A stretch of 44,574 bases of DNA from positions 1 through 44,574 of the IMG/VR virus record IMGVR_UViG_3300020477_000765; one strand, written 5' to 3'. The translations under genes were made by a program, and so were the position numbers. The stretch is from a virus. The notes beneath the pieces were generated by a model, which was not told the origin of the DNA, made no database searches, and saw only the letters and a program-made list of their open reading frames with translations. This document shows positions 14,414 through 23,549 of this stretch, piece by piece (the stretch's first letter is position 1; every line of letters starts with the position of its first letter).

Positions 14414-17038
14414 TTATCTCTCTTTCTTACATTGATAACATTCCCAGTATCTTGCCTTATATCTAGGACCTGGGTTATCGCAATTATTGTCTTTCATATA
14501 AGTTTCTTTTAACTCTGGTTTACTAAAGTTAACTTTTACTACTTCTTTATTTTCACTCATTGCATAAACAGAATAATCTTTAGGACCTGTAGGTGTTTCA
14601 AATGGTTCAAATAATCTAACATCTTCATTTTCATATTTCACATTCTTAATTTCAGACGGAAATACTCCCCACTCATTAACCTGTTCAGAAAATTCTCTAA
14701 ATGATTTAATCTCTGGTGTGCCTAATTCTCTTTGTATTTCTGCTTTAGACTTACCATACTTCAATTTAAACTTGTCTGCGTCTAAATGTTTAAGGTCAAT
14801 CGCAATATCCTTCATACGACCTTCTCTTAAATTCTCGTTTGTATCTACTACTTTATTAACCATCTTGTTATAAACTTCGTCTAATTTTGTTTTCCACTCT
14901 TCCCCATATCGTTCCTTATATTTATCTATTGTATCAACGCTATTATACCACTCCTCTATGTCATTTAATTCAACCTTCGTTTCTTTATCAATAAGACCTT
15001 TAACTTTTTGTTTAACAACATTGATTCTATTATCTGCAGGATTACTAGGTTTATATGTAGTGCCTTTGTAATTAGGGTCATATCCTGCCTGACCTGGCGT
15101 AGTTTTGCTTGTGTGTTTTGCATAATCGTGTCCCATATCATACGCCTCTTTTGGACCTGATTTATCAAAGGATATATTATCCTTTTTAATATCGTTTTTC
15201 ATTTGTTTTCCTTCTATAATTTCTTTGCTACGAGCACCCATAGTTTCTGTATAGACTGGAGTTTCTATTATGTTGTGTAACCACGCCTTATGAAATTTCA
15301 TATTGTCATCTTCTAAAGTTACATAATTAGTTCCTCTTCTTACTATTATGCCAGTTACTTTACTCACCATATCATCTACTATATCTCCAACTCTATAAAC
15401 ATCTTCTCTAACATATTTGTCCCGTAATGTATTCTTATCTAACTCCTCTTTTGTTGAGGCAGTTATAAATGGTTTGAATCGTAATGGACCTGCAATTGAT
15501 TGTCCACCTACAACACCACCATCGTAATTTGCTTTGATTTTCTTCTTATCTTTTTCTTTCTTATCATCTTCAACTAGTGAAGGATCAAAACTTGCAGCCA
15601 AGTTCATTCCTCGTCTAACTAATTTAAATAATGTTTCAGAATTTTTTAATGAGAAGTTTCTCGGTAAACCTTTTTTAAAACTAGTAAAATCTTTTTTCTT
15701 TGCAGCTGCTCTCATTTTACTTGCTGACATTCCCATTGCGCCTTCGGCGTCTGGATCTCTTTCACCAGCACTTACTACACTAATTCTGTCGAAGTTATAG
15801 TAACCGTGCTTATTTTTATCTCCATTATATTTTTTAATGATTGTATCAAATTCTCTTACTCTATCTGAACCTACAATCATTGTAATTTCTGTAAATTTTT
15901 TCTTATACAATTCTATTAAAATATCAAATACTTTATTAGAATTACTTACTGCAATTTTGCCAGCGTGTCTTGGAAACATACGCTTCATAACTGCAACCTT
16001 TTCTCTAAATGCTAAAGGATTTTTAGCAGAATCTTCTGAACGGCTTAAGTAAATTATATATTGGTCTGCTCTTTGAGCCGCTACTTTATTCAACAATTTT
16101 TCGTGCCCAATTGTTGGTGGGTTAAAACGGCCAAAGGTAAACGCTATGTGTCTACCTCTGGCCTCGGTTATTTTTGATAATGATTTTAGTTCATCTGGTG
16201 TTATCTTACCATCTTTCATAATCTCTACCAAATGTTTATAAAAGTTGAGATAATGATACTTTTCTAACATTTTGTAAATCACATTTTTTGGTAATTTGTG
16301 TTGTACACCAAACTTTCTAATATCGTCTGGAGACATTGGAGTATTGAAGGCGTCTGCACGGTCTTGCATTACTTTGTCTCCCATATCAATCAATGATTTG
16401 ATAGAGTCTTTTATTTCACTTAACTTTTTAGCCACAAGTTGAGATAGATTATCCACATCTTTTGCTGACAATCCCTGCAGCTCTTTATAATCAATCATAT
16501 CTCGCTTTAGTTCACCTCTTATCACATCTATTTCAGCAACCTTATGCTGAAAATCCGCCACATATTTTTCGGCGTCAAACGAATCGCCTTTTGGTTTTCG
16601 TATAAACTTATTGTCGCTTATATCGAAAGTACCATCAGCCATTGCTCGATTCCTACTAAAAATGGCAGGATCTATTATGGAAAAATAATTTATTATATGG
16701 TTACTATCACCTACTTTTTCACCATTAGCTTCCCATTGATGTTCTCTTATTTTTTCGTGTACCTTTTCTTGTTGTGCTTTTGAACCAGGTATCTTAAATA
16801 AGATATTAACATCTAAATCGGCGTCATCTCTATATCGTTTTGTTAATATAGAACCGATTAGTGTATGGTTAACTACTTTTCCAAATCTTTCAAATTGTTT
16901 AATTCCGTCTAATAATTGTTTTCTTACTGAAGGCTTAAGGACAGGATTATCTGTATCTGCTTTATCAAATACAGGTCTAGCGTATGTACTTCTAGGTATG
17001 TCTATAATAGATTCTTTTATATAATCCTTAAATCGCAT
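14414..17038 (-). CDS. Two-domain nucleotidyltransferase fusion with capsid-targeting-like leader
   Basis: 874 aa. Leader MRFKDYIKE (I-x-E at 7-9). Domain 1 (about 40-150) looks like a Pol beta-type nucleotidyltransferase: LIGSILTKRYRDDADLDVNI has the GS and D-x-D elements. An ITE tripeptide at 290-292 precedes domain 2, an HxGH-type cytidylyl/adenylyltransferase (GRFNPPTIGH, 303-312; SASKMRAA, 438-445). The C-terminal third is linker-like, contains a second leader-like IKSFREFSEQ, and ends in a cysteine cluster (CYQCKKER). It would transfer nucleotides to an unknown acceptor. A prohead-type protease could cut it into separate enzymes (inference). Confidence 0.75.
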   Translation of the reverse strand: MRFKDYIKESIIDIPRSTYARPVFDKADTDNPVLKPSVRKQLLDGIKQFERFGKVVNHTLIGSILTKRYRDDADLDVNILFKIPGSKAQQEKVHEKIREHQWEANGEKVGDSNHIINYFSIIDPAIFSRNRAMADGTFDISDNKFIRKPKGDSFDAEKYVADFQHKVAEIDVIRGELKRDMIDYKELQGLSAKDVDNLSQLVAKKLSEIKDSIKSLIDMGDKVMQDRADAFNTPMSPDDIRKFGVQHKLPKNVIYKMLEKYHYLNFYKHLVEIMKDGKITPDELKSLSKITEARGRHIAFTFGRFNPPTIGHEKLLNKVAAQRADQYIIYLSRSEDSAKNPLAFREKVAVMKRMFPRHAGKIAVSNSNKVFDILIELYKKKFTEITMIVGSDRVREFDTIIKKYNGDKNKHGYYNFDRISVVSAGERDPDAEGAMGMSASKMRAAAKKKDFTSFKKGLPRNFSLKNSETLFKLVRRGMNLAASFDPSLVEDDKKEKDKKKIKANYDGGVVGGQSIAGPLRFKPFITASTKEELDKNTLRDKYVREDVYRVGDIVDDMVSKVTGIIVRRGTNYVTLEDDNMKFHKAWLHNIIETPVYTETMGARSKEIIEGKQMKNDIKKDNISFDKSGPKEAYDMGHDYAKHTSKTTPGQAGYDPNYKGTTYKPSNPADNRINVVKQKVKGLIDKETKVELNDIEEWYNSVDTIDKYKERYGEEWKTKLDEVYNKMVNKVVDTNENLREGRMKDIAIDLKHLDADKFKLKYGKSKAEIQRELGTPEIKSFREFSEQVNEWGVFPSEIKNVKYENEDVRLFEPFETPTGPKDYSVYAMSENKEVVKVNFSKPELKETYMKDNNCDNPGPRYKARYWECYQCKKER

Positions 17039-17204
17039 TCCTTGTTCCTTTTCTTCTTAAACTTCTTTTTTCCATTCTCTTTAGTGCTTCGTTAACAAGT
17101 TTAAAAACATCTTCCTCTCCAGTTTCTTTTTTTACTTCCCTTATAATGCCTGCAAGTTTTTTAACATAAGACATTGGTTTACAATAACCTTTAAAGTCAT
17201 TCAT
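17028..17204 (-). CDS. 58-residue basic protein, unknown
   Basis: Starts at an ATG preceded by GGCAGGAG and encodes 58 residues, overlapping the 874-aa gene by 11 bp. The sequence is helical and basic at the end (KRMEKRSLRRKGTRN), with a small acidic middle (EVKKETGEEDV). The second overlapping ATG, 4 bp on, leads to a short frame and is rejected. The gene fills the gap between two larger coupled genes. Confidence 0.6.
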   Translation of the reverse strand: MNDFKGYCKPMSYVKKLAGIIREVKKETGEEDVFKLVNEALKRMEKRSLRRKGTRNAI

Positions 17205-17213
17205 CTCCTGCCA

Positions 17214-17888
17214 TTATGCTCTTTTCTTTGCTTTCAATTGCCTAACAATCCATCTTCTTGCTGTAAAACTTTGAATTGGGTTGTTAAGGTATTGTCTAAT
17301 TTTTTTAGCAACTTTGCCTAATACATCTTCATTAGCATTTGTGTTGTCTAAAATAATAAAATTTTTTCTTCCAAATAAGTATTGCAACTTACCTATATTT
17401 GCTTGGACTCCTTGCCAAGACTTTTTAGTTATTTCAGGTGGTACTCGTCTTATTCTACCTGCATTTCTTTCCAATGCAACATCTAAAGTAGTGTTAACAA
17501 ATACCATATAACAATCATAACCTATTGTTGTTCTTAATAATTGTACTTGTCTTTCTATTAACTGATAATCTCTTGCTGTACCATCTATAACTAGTCCTAA
17601 TCTTCCTATTAAATATTTTGTCATTTGGTCACTAGCCAATGCCTTTGCTTGCATTCTAATTCTATCTCTAGGTTCCATTTCGTGGTCGGGCATTGATAAA
17701 GAATAACCTGCATTAACTAATTTTCTTTCAAAATGGTGGTCTGAATTAACTAATTTTAATCCCATACCTGCAAAGACATTTTGAGTTACAAATGTTTTAC
17801 CTGATCCAGGACCACCTGCAAGGAAAAATGCTTTAAATATTCCTTTATCATATACACCTTCAGATAAATGAGTTAAAAATTGTTTCAT
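17214..17888 (-). CDS. P-loop kinase, polynucleotide-kinase / zeta-like
   Basis: 224 aa. After a leader MKQFLTHLSE (L-x-E at 8-10) comes a Walker A, GGPGSGKT (25-32), then NSDHHFE with an Asp for the phosphate acceptor. VIDGTARD follows, and a lid segment RNAGRIRRVPPE resembles the arginine-rich lid of T4 polynucleotide kinase-type enzymes. A nucleic-acid or nucleotide 5'-kinase role is likely; a zeta-type (UDP-sugar) kinase is the alternative. It overlaps the small cysteine-rich gene by 4 bp and lies next to a ligase-like gene. Confidence 0.75.
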   Translation of the reverse strand: MKQFLTHLSEGVYDKGIFKAFFLAGGPGSGKTFVTQNVFAGMGLKLVNSDHHFERKLVNAGYSLSMPDHEMEPRDRIRMQAKALASDQMTKYLIGRLGLVIDGTARDYQLIERQVQLLRTTIGYDCYMVFVNTTLDVALERNAGRIRRVPPEITKKSWQGVQANIGKLQYLFGRKNFIILDNTNANEDVLGKVAKKIRQYLNNPIQSFTARRWIVRQLKAKKRA

Positions 17889-18043
17889 TGTACTATCTCC
17901 ACATCTGGTCTTTCTTTGTCTGTATCACAAGCAGAACATTTACATCTATTGCAAATAGTTTTCCCTTGTGGACTAAAAGGTGTTAACTCTACTAATTTTT
18001 CAGGACAATGAGCATCCTTACCACAATTTTGACATTTTTCCAT
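17885..18043 (-). CDS. 52-residue zinc-ribbon-like protein
   Basis: Encodes 52 residues with seven cysteines: CQNCGKDAHC near the start and CNRCKCSAC at 31-39, a pattern suited to one or two zinc sites. Its stop overlaps the kinase start (ATGA). It has no recognised family; a zinc-binding partner of the neighbouring kinase and ligase-like protein is a positional guess. Confidence 0.65.
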   Translation of the reverse strand: MEKCQNCGKDAHCPEKLVELTPFSPQGKTICNRCKCSACDTDKERPDVEIVQ

Positions 18044-18044
18044 A

Positions 18045-19268
18045 TTAACCTCTTACCCAATTTTTAGACGCTGTAAAATTCTGTGTACTAAATTCTAATC
18101 TATCTACTAACTTAACAGCACTTCCAGCTCTATCTACTGCAACATATCCTTCTGGATTGGTAACTCTAAAACCATTACCTGTTTGTATAAATGTTCCAAT
18201 AGATTTAATTTGATTCATTTTCTGTACTAAAAATGTTTTAACTTTTTGCAAAGTCATATAACTAGCAATTGCAAAATATAATTCAGTATTATATCTGTCT
18301 ATAAATCTTAAACCATCATTTCTAATAGCTGCATATTTACTTTTTGCTTTATCTGTTTTTCTAGCATCCACTTCATCATCTAATACACTAGCATAATATT
18401 TTCTAAAATCATTGTAAGCACCCTTTGCTGATGGAACACTTCTACCTTTTTTAATATAATCATTAAAAAAGATTTTCAATCTAGCACCAACTGATAATAA
18501 ATTAGTTTGTCTTTTCATTAATTCTAAAACTGGTTTACCTCTTTTAATTGAACCCATTGCCATTCTTAATTGACCATCCATAGCTGCACTTTCAGCAGCT
18601 GTAAAACTTGCAACACCACTTGTATCTTTATAACTAGCGTCATCAAAAAATACAGCAGGTGTTTTATTAAATCTATTTACATTAACACCAAAACTTGCTT
18701 TAAGTTTATTCATTGAACGACCTGAATATGATGTGTGAAATATGATACCTAATTTTGCTCTTAATATTCTACTTGCTAAAGGACTATCTTGTGGTACAGC
18801 GTAAGTAATAGTATTAGGTGTAAAAGCAATTGCTTTCTCTCCTCTAATGGAAACATTTTTAATATCCCCAGGAGTAAAAAGTAAATCACCTTGTACAATT
18901 CCTTTTATACCTAATCTTGGTAAATGTGCTAAACACACTTTTAATCTATCCGCTAAACCACCACCGTGATTACGGTCTATATCTCTATTTGTGTAATTGA
19001 TTTTTGGGGTTACATTGAAGATTGATTTTGAACCGACAAAGAATTTGCCGTTTTCAGGATTGATACCACAGAAAACTGCTGGTGCACCATCCCATTTTAC
19101 TGATACATTGAGTTTGGACCTAGATGAGCCCAACATCATATCTCTTATTGAGCTTAAGAAATTAACGGCATTGACACCTCCGTCATAACCGTTATTTACT
19201 ATTTCGTCCTCTAAATGTTCTAGGTGTGTATTCCTAGATTCACTTAAATATTGTTTAAAACTTTGCAT
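18045..19268 (-). CDS. Ligase-like nucleotidyltransferase protein with capsid-targeting leader (DUF6267-type)
   Basis: 407 aa. Leader MQSFKQYLSE (L-x-E at 8-10). VKWDGAPAVF (57-66) matches motif I (K-x-D-G) of covalent nucleotidyltransferases (DNA/RNA ligases, capping enzymes), with K58 as the candidate nucleotide acceptor. GIVQGDLLF (123-131) and LGIIFHT (173-179) fit motifs III/IIIa and IV. I recall this family in T4-like cyanophages as DUF6267. The C-terminal 200 residues are helical. It may seal or cap nucleic acid, possibly inside the virion. A late TATAAATA box lies 64 bp upstream. Confidence 0.65.
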   Translation of the reverse strand: MQSFKQYLSESRNTHLEHLEDEIVNNGYDGGVNAVNFLSSIRDMMLGSSRSKLNVSVKWDGAPAVFCGINPENGKFFVGSKSIFNVTPKINYTNRDIDRNHGGGLADRLKVCLAHLPRLGIKGIVQGDLLFTPGDIKNVSIRGEKAIAFTPNTITYAVPQDSPLASRILRAKLGIIFHTSYSGRSMNKLKASFGVNVNRFNKTPAVFFDDASYKDTSGVASFTAAESAAMDGQLRMAMGSIKRGKPVLELMKRQTNLLSVGARLKIFFNDYIKKGRSVPSAKGAYNDFRKYYASVLDDEVDARKTDKAKSKYAAIRNDGLRFIDRYNTELYFAIASYMTLQKVKTFLVQKMNQIKSIGTFIQTGNGFRVTNPEGYVAVDRAGSAVKLVDRLEFSTQNFTASKNWVRG

Positions 19269-19331
19269 TTATTCTCCACTATATCCATCTACAAAAAATC
19301 ACTTACCCATTAACATATCACTTTGTAATAC

Positions 19332-19339
19332 TATTTATA
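19332..19339 (-). promoter_or_regulatory. T4-type late promoter box
   Basis: A perfect TATAAATA on the minus strand, 64 bp before the ligase-like gene and just after the stop codon of the previous gene. It would drive the kinase/ligase and downstream virion genes. Confidence 0.6.
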
Positions 19340-20503
19340 TTAATATATCTTTATGAAAGGACCATTAATATCTGAAAACTCTTTTTTAGCCCCATAATAT
19401 AATACACTTAACCATTCTTCAAATTTTTTCTTCTGGTCTATCTTATAATAAACTTCTATCCAACGCATACCTACTAGTTTAGAACACAATCTACCTAAAG
19501 TATTTCTATCTTTATTTTGATGTTTAAGTGCATATTTAATTATATCTTTAAGGTTAGATATTTTTTTACCTAATTCTAAAGGTGCGTCATAGTTAATTTT
19601 TTGTCCTTGAATTTTATACTTCTTAATTCTTTCATATTCTTTAGCCCAAAAATTTAATTGTTGTTCACTAAATTTACCATTAACTTCAATCATAGGATCA
19701 TTAGTTGGAGATTTTGGTCTTTCTAAATTTAATTTTTTTAAAAATGTCTCCATAGCAACCGTAGATGTTTTACCTAATTTAGCACCACTTTGTCTACCTT
19801 TTGGAGTTAAATCTGTTTGAATTACCGTATTTGGAATACTATATCTAAAACTTCTAGCCTGAACGTGTATCTCAACATCATCAGCAAACATATCAAATGC
19901 TATTTCACCAGTATCAAATAATGGTGGTTTACTCATATCTAAATCACATTTAAGACTATCAGGTTTTAATTTAAATTTAACACCTTTGGATTTTTTCTTT
20001 AAATTAGCTTCTTCAACTTTTGCTTCTTTTATACCTGCCTTAACTTCTTTTAATGATATGGGAATTAAAATCTTATCCTTTAAAAGTTCTTTCATATAAA
20101 GATTTAATTTTATTAATTTATCTTTAGGTATCATACCAGTTATATTAGCAATCTTTTCAATTTCTTTTTTAATTTTATTTTCACCTTGTCTTTTAACCAT
20201 TATAATGTCCATAGGATTCCATCTATCTTTAACAGATACTCCCATTTTACTGGATGCTAATTTTTCAATAAAAGGCATTATACCCTTATCTCTGCTATAA
20301 AGATACTGCTTCTGGCCTTTTAAATATTTTTTAATTGCAGCTCCTTGAGCTTCATAAACACCTATCCATTTAGCAGGCATTTTAGGATATGCGTTTTTTT
20401 CTATATCTTTTTTGGTAGGAAATTTATTTCGTTCTACAACTGATTCAAAAACATACATTGAACCATTTTCTTGTTTTTGTGTTTCTATTGCGTTTGAAGC
20501 CAT
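19340..20503 (-). CDS. Unknown protein with WNPMD motif, possible nuclease-like virion gene
   Basis: 387 aa. The KDRWNPMDIIMVKR segment (about 92-105) resembles the WNPADIW element seen in several phage proteins of PD-(D/E)xK-like type, but no full catalytic set can be shown. The rest is K-rich and helical, with RSFRYSIPNTVIQTDL and GAKLGKTSTV blocks near 217-250. A CATAAATA box lies 17 bp upstream and an AGGAG site before the ATG. Likely a late gene; function unknown. Confidence 0.6.
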   Translation of the reverse strand: MASNAIETQKQENGSMYVFESVVERNKFPTKKDIEKNAYPKMPAKWIGVYEAQGAAIKKYLKGQKQYLYSRDKGIMPFIEKLASSKMGVSVKDRWNPMDIIMVKRQGENKIKKEIEKIANITGMIPKDKLIKLNLYMKELLKDKILIPISLKEVKAGIKEAKVEEANLKKKSKGVKFKLKPDSLKCDLDMSKPPLFDTGEIAFDMFADDVEIHVQARSFRYSIPNTVIQTDLTPKGRQSGAKLGKTSTVAMETFLKKLNLERPKSPTNDPMIEVNGKFSEQQLNFWAKEYERIKKYKIQGQKINYDAPLELGKKISNLKDIIKYALKHQNKDRNTLGRLCSKLVGMRWIEVYYKIDQKKKFEEWLSVLYYGAKKEFSDINGPFIKIY

Positions 20504-20519
20504 TTTATTTCTCCTGCTA

Positions 20520-20527
20520 TATTTATG
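20520..20527 (-). promoter_or_regulatory. Late promoter box variant
   Basis: CATAAATA on the minus strand, 17 bp upstream of the gene at 19340-20503 and after the end of the replication block. It differs from the T4 consensus at the first base only. Confidence 0.45.
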
Positions 20528-20551
20528 TTATATCAGAAAAGAATTAAAAGG

Positions 20552-20830
20552 TCAAGCTCTGGATCTATGAGATTTTATAAGTGGTTTTAAAGGACCATAT
20601 CTATGACATAAGAAGGAAACTATACCACCACTTGCTTCCCATACTTTATGTTTGTTTTGAAACTTAACTAATTTCTTAACATCTTCCTCAAAAAATGATT
20701 CAATGATAATAGATTTGGTTGGCATTTCTACTGCCTGCCACATTATCTTACCTTTTACTTTTTTCATTTCGGCTTTATAATATAGCTTTGTTTTAGTTGG
20801 TTTTGGTTGTCTAAATCCTTTTTTTCTCAT
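20552..20830 (-). CDS. Small basic protein downstream of gp41, unknown
   Basis: 92 aa, basic (MRKKGFRQPKPTKTK start, KSHRSRA end), with a beta-like middle (KLYYKAEMKKVKGKIMWQAVEM). Its start overlaps the gp41 stop by 4 bp (ATGA), so it is probably co-translated. No family is recognised. Charge and position suggest a nucleic-acid-binding helper of replication. Confidence 0.6.
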   Translation of the reverse strand: MRKKGFRQPKPTKTKLYYKAEMKKVKGKIMWQAVEMPTKSIIIESFFEEDVKKLVKFQNKHKVWEASGGIVSFLCHRYGPLKPLIKSHRSRA

Positions 20831-22251
20831 ACTTTAAATCCTGAAAATTTGTCATAAGTGTCATCTGGTTGAGGACCTTGTGGTTTCTCAATTTCTTCTT
20901 TTGACTCTTGGTTACTATCTACAATTTGTTGAGCGTGTTGTTCAACATCATACAATCTCATTTTTGCTCTATCAACACCTATAATAAATGCTCTGTTAAT
21001 TGCAGGATCACTATAACGATTCTTTAATTGTTTAATCTTCATTTGATTTAATTGTTCTAACTCCTCATTAGTAATTAAAGCGAACATAAAATCTGCTGTC
21101 GCAGGTAAACCAAAACTTTCGGAAGTATCTTCTAATCCTACATCCGAACTCATATATCCTGACCTTGTTGTTTGTGTGGCAGATATAATTGGTACATTAT
21201 ATTCTACTGCCATTCCTCTTAACTCTTCCGCTATTGCTTTAATATAGAAATAAGATGATATATTTCCACCTTTAAATCTACTTGAAGCACATATATTTAA
21301 ATAATCAATAAACAATACATCTGGTTTAAATGATTTCTTTAATGATAGCTCGTCCATTAAATTTTTAAAGTGACCACTATGAGCAGCCGCTGTTGGGTAT
21401 TCTTTTATAATTAATTTACCACTTACTTTTTTCTGTAATTTTTCAATCTTACTTTCATAATAATGTTTAGGCATTTCATATAACTCATCAATGGTTACAT
21501 CTAAAAGATTTGCGTCTATTCTTTCAGCAATTCTTTCTTCAGCCATTTCTAAAGTAATATATAAAACATTTTTACCTTGTTGTATAAATGAGGATGCCAA
21601 ATGACACATAAACAAGGACTTACCAACACCTGTTCCTGCTAATGCAACATTTAAAGTTTTAGGTGGCAACCCACCTTTTGTAATTCTGTTAAAATAAGAT
21701 AAATCAAATTTAATTCTTTCCTCTACTTTATGATAATACTCGTATCTATCTTCGGTCTGTCCTAAATAATCGTGTCCAATATGTTGGTCAAATGAAACTG
21801 CAAGTGCCTCTGCTAATATGTGTGGGATTGATTCTGGATTTCTTTGTTTATCTTTACCATCAAGTATTTTAATACCTGATAAGATAGCATTATGTACTGC
21901 TCTATCTTTACAAAATTTTTCTGTTGTATCTAATAACCATTGTTGGTCAATAGATGGAACTTGTATACCTTCATTTAAATTATTTAAAATGTTGATAATA
22001 TTTTTATGTTCTTCCTCTGTAATAGTTTTTAAATTTCCTATATCTATTGCTAAGGATTCTCTATTAGGTAATTTATTATATTTAACTACAAATTGATTTA
22101 TAGTATTAAAGAGGACTATCTCATCTCTATTTTTGAAATAATCCTCTTTTAGGAAGGGAAGTGCTTTACGAGTATATTCCTCGTTATGGATTAAATTCCT
22201 TAATATTGTTAATTCAAATCTATCACTTGTTGATGATTGATAATTTGCCAT
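20827..22251 (-). CDS. gp41: Replicative DNA helicase, T4 gp41-like (DnaB family)
   Basis: 474 aa, the usual length of gp41. An N-terminal helical domain (about 1-150) is followed by a RecA-like motor with Walker A AGTGVGKS (205-212), the LYITLEM-E segment, Walker B VLFIDYLNI (about 308-316) and a downstream TTRSG arginine-bearing loop. It forms the hexameric 5'-3' helicase at the replication fork. The C-terminal tail is polar. It overlaps the previous small gene by 29 bp and follows uvsX as in T4-like phages. Confidence 0.95.
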   Translation of the reverse strand: MANYQSSTSDRFELTILRNLIHNEEYTRKALPFLKEDYFKNRDEIVLFNTINQFVVKYNKLPNRESLAIDIGNLKTITEEEHKNIINILNNLNEGIQVPSIDQQWLLDTTEKFCKDRAVHNAILSGIKILDGKDKQRNPESIPHILAEALAVSFDQHIGHDYLGQTEDRYEYYHKVEERIKFDLSYFNRITKGGLPPKTLNVALAGTGVGKSLFMCHLASSFIQQGKNVLYITLEMAEERIAERIDANLLDVTIDELYEMPKHYYESKIEKLQKKVSGKLIIKEYPTAAAHSGHFKNLMDELSLKKSFKPDVLFIDYLNICASSRFKGGNISSYFYIKAIAEELRGMAVEYNVPIISATQTTRSGYMSSDVGLEDTSESFGLPATADFMFALITNEELEQLNQMKIKQLKNRYSDPAINRAFIIGVDRAKMRLYDVEQHAQQIVDSNQESKEEIEKPQGPQPDDTYDKFSGFKV

Positions 22252-22519
22252 TTTTTAATTGCTCCTCCATAACTTCAACTAATATATCACCTATTTTATG
22301 TCTAAAATTTTCTGTTTGTGTATCTACATTGTTGGGGTTTTTCATAACTTCATAATCAAATTTTAAAGGCAATTGATCCAATTGATTTGGTTCGCTTGCG
22401 AATTGTACTCGTCCATATTTGTAAATAACATCTTTATATTCACCTGTGATAATCTTTATACAAGAAAATTCATCTTGCTCTCTTTGAGCAAAAACATAAT
22501 CTTTATTAGTCTTGGCCAT
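22223..22519 (-). CDS. Conserved small protein between uvsX and gp41, unknown
   Basis: 98 aa from the chosen start [18 protein letters not shown]. Longer in-frame starts (up to 22624) lie wholly inside uvsX and give residues unlike phage protein, so they are rejected. [23 protein letters not shown] and [13 protein letters not shown] look conserved. It overlaps uvsX by 14 bp and gp41 by 29 bp. It may be a recombination/replication accessory; no domain is recognised. Confidence 0.65.
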   Translation of the reverse strand: MAKTNKDYVFAQREQDEFSCIKIITGEYKDVIYKYGRVQFASEPNQLDQLPLKFDYEVMKNPNNVDTQTENFRHKIGDILVEVMEEQLKNGKLSIINK

Positions 22520-23525
22520 AAAGGAATTCTTTTTTGGCTGCCTCGTCAATCTTATTGAGAATGGCTTTAGTAAAGAATTTATCAGGCTCATTATTGATAG
22601 TTTTAGCATATTGTTTTGTTCCATCTGGTAATTCTATTCTTGTTGATACTGATTTAAATATATTATGTTTAATTGCTAAATCTAATAAACCATAATGTCT
22701 TTCTAAACCTTTATCATAAGTTAGTCTTACATCTATTTTCGCATTTTCTTTTGTCAATCTACTTTTATAATTTAAGCAATGGATCACATTACCTATAACC
22801 TCTTTACCTTCTTTTTCTTTCCTTTTAGAAAGATAGACTATATTACTAGCGGCATATTTTAAGCCACTACCACCACCCATTTCTTTTTGTGGGAACATTG
22901 ACCCTATAACATCATAGGTGTGGTTAGTCATAATCATAGGGACTTTTGCTTTCCCTAATTTAAGTGTTAAAACTCTAAATGCAGCCTTCACTATTTGAGA
23001 CCTTGTCATATCTCTAGTTTCTTTTCCTTCAGCTGTATCTTCCATTTCTTTTGTTGTTGATAGCATTCCTAAACTATCTAACACAAACATTATTGGTTTT
23101 CTTTCATCTTCTTTTTGTTCTATGTATTTGTCTAATACTCTTATTGCTTGGTATCTAAATTCTTGTACGGTTGAAACAGGAACTATAACAACTCTTTTAC
23201 TATTAACTCCTCTACTCTCAACTAAATCTTTTGTTAAAGCACTTTCAGATTCAAAGAATACTACTCCACCTTCTTTGTATTTGTCTAAAAAGTGTTTAAC
23301 TATTCCTAAAGCAAAAAATGTTTTACCTGTTGCGGCTTCTCCTGCGATTGCAGTAATTTTGTTTGATGGTAATCCACCGAATATGGATCCTGATAATAAA
23401 GCATTTAAAGCATACGAGCCTGTATCTATATAACTATGTACATCTCCTGCCTCAACACCTTCACTTACTAGTGTTGCATATTCATTTCCAGTTTCTTTTA
23501 TTATATCTTTTAAAAAATCACTCAT
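22506..23525 (-). CDS. uvsX: UvsX recombinase (RecA-like)
   Basis: 339 aa. Walker A GEAATGKT (62-69), the catalytic-glutamate region FFESESAL, Walker [13 protein letters not shown], and [13 protein letters not shown], which corresponds to the DNA-binding loop region. It polymerises on single-stranded DNA and drives strand exchange for recombination-dependent replication, acting with gp41 and gp46/47. GGTAAAT precedes the start. Confidence 0.95.
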   Translation of the reverse strand: MSDFLKDIIKETGNEYATLVSEGVEAGDVHSYIDTGSYALNALLSGSIFGGLPSNKITAIAGEAATGKTFFALGIVKHFLDKYKEGGVVFFESESALTKDLVESRGVNSKRVVIVPVSTVQEFRYQAIRVLDKYIEQKEDERKPIMFVLDSLGMLSTTKEMEDTAEGKETRDMTRSQIVKAAFRVLTLKLGKAKVPMIMTNHTYDVIGSMFPQKEMGGGSGLKYAASNIVYLSKRKEKEGKEVIGNVIHCLNYKSRLTKENAKIDVRLTYDKGLERHYGLLDLAIKHNIFKSVSTRIELPDGTKQYAKTINNEPDKFFTKAILNKIDEAAKKEFLYGQD

Positions 23526-23549
23526 ATTTACCTTTATATTATACTAACA

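Noticed and set aside
22520-22624. Longer start for the small gene between uvsX and gp41
   Set aside because: The extension lies entirely in uvsX codons in another frame; the ATG at 22519 is a natural start with a 14-bp overlap.
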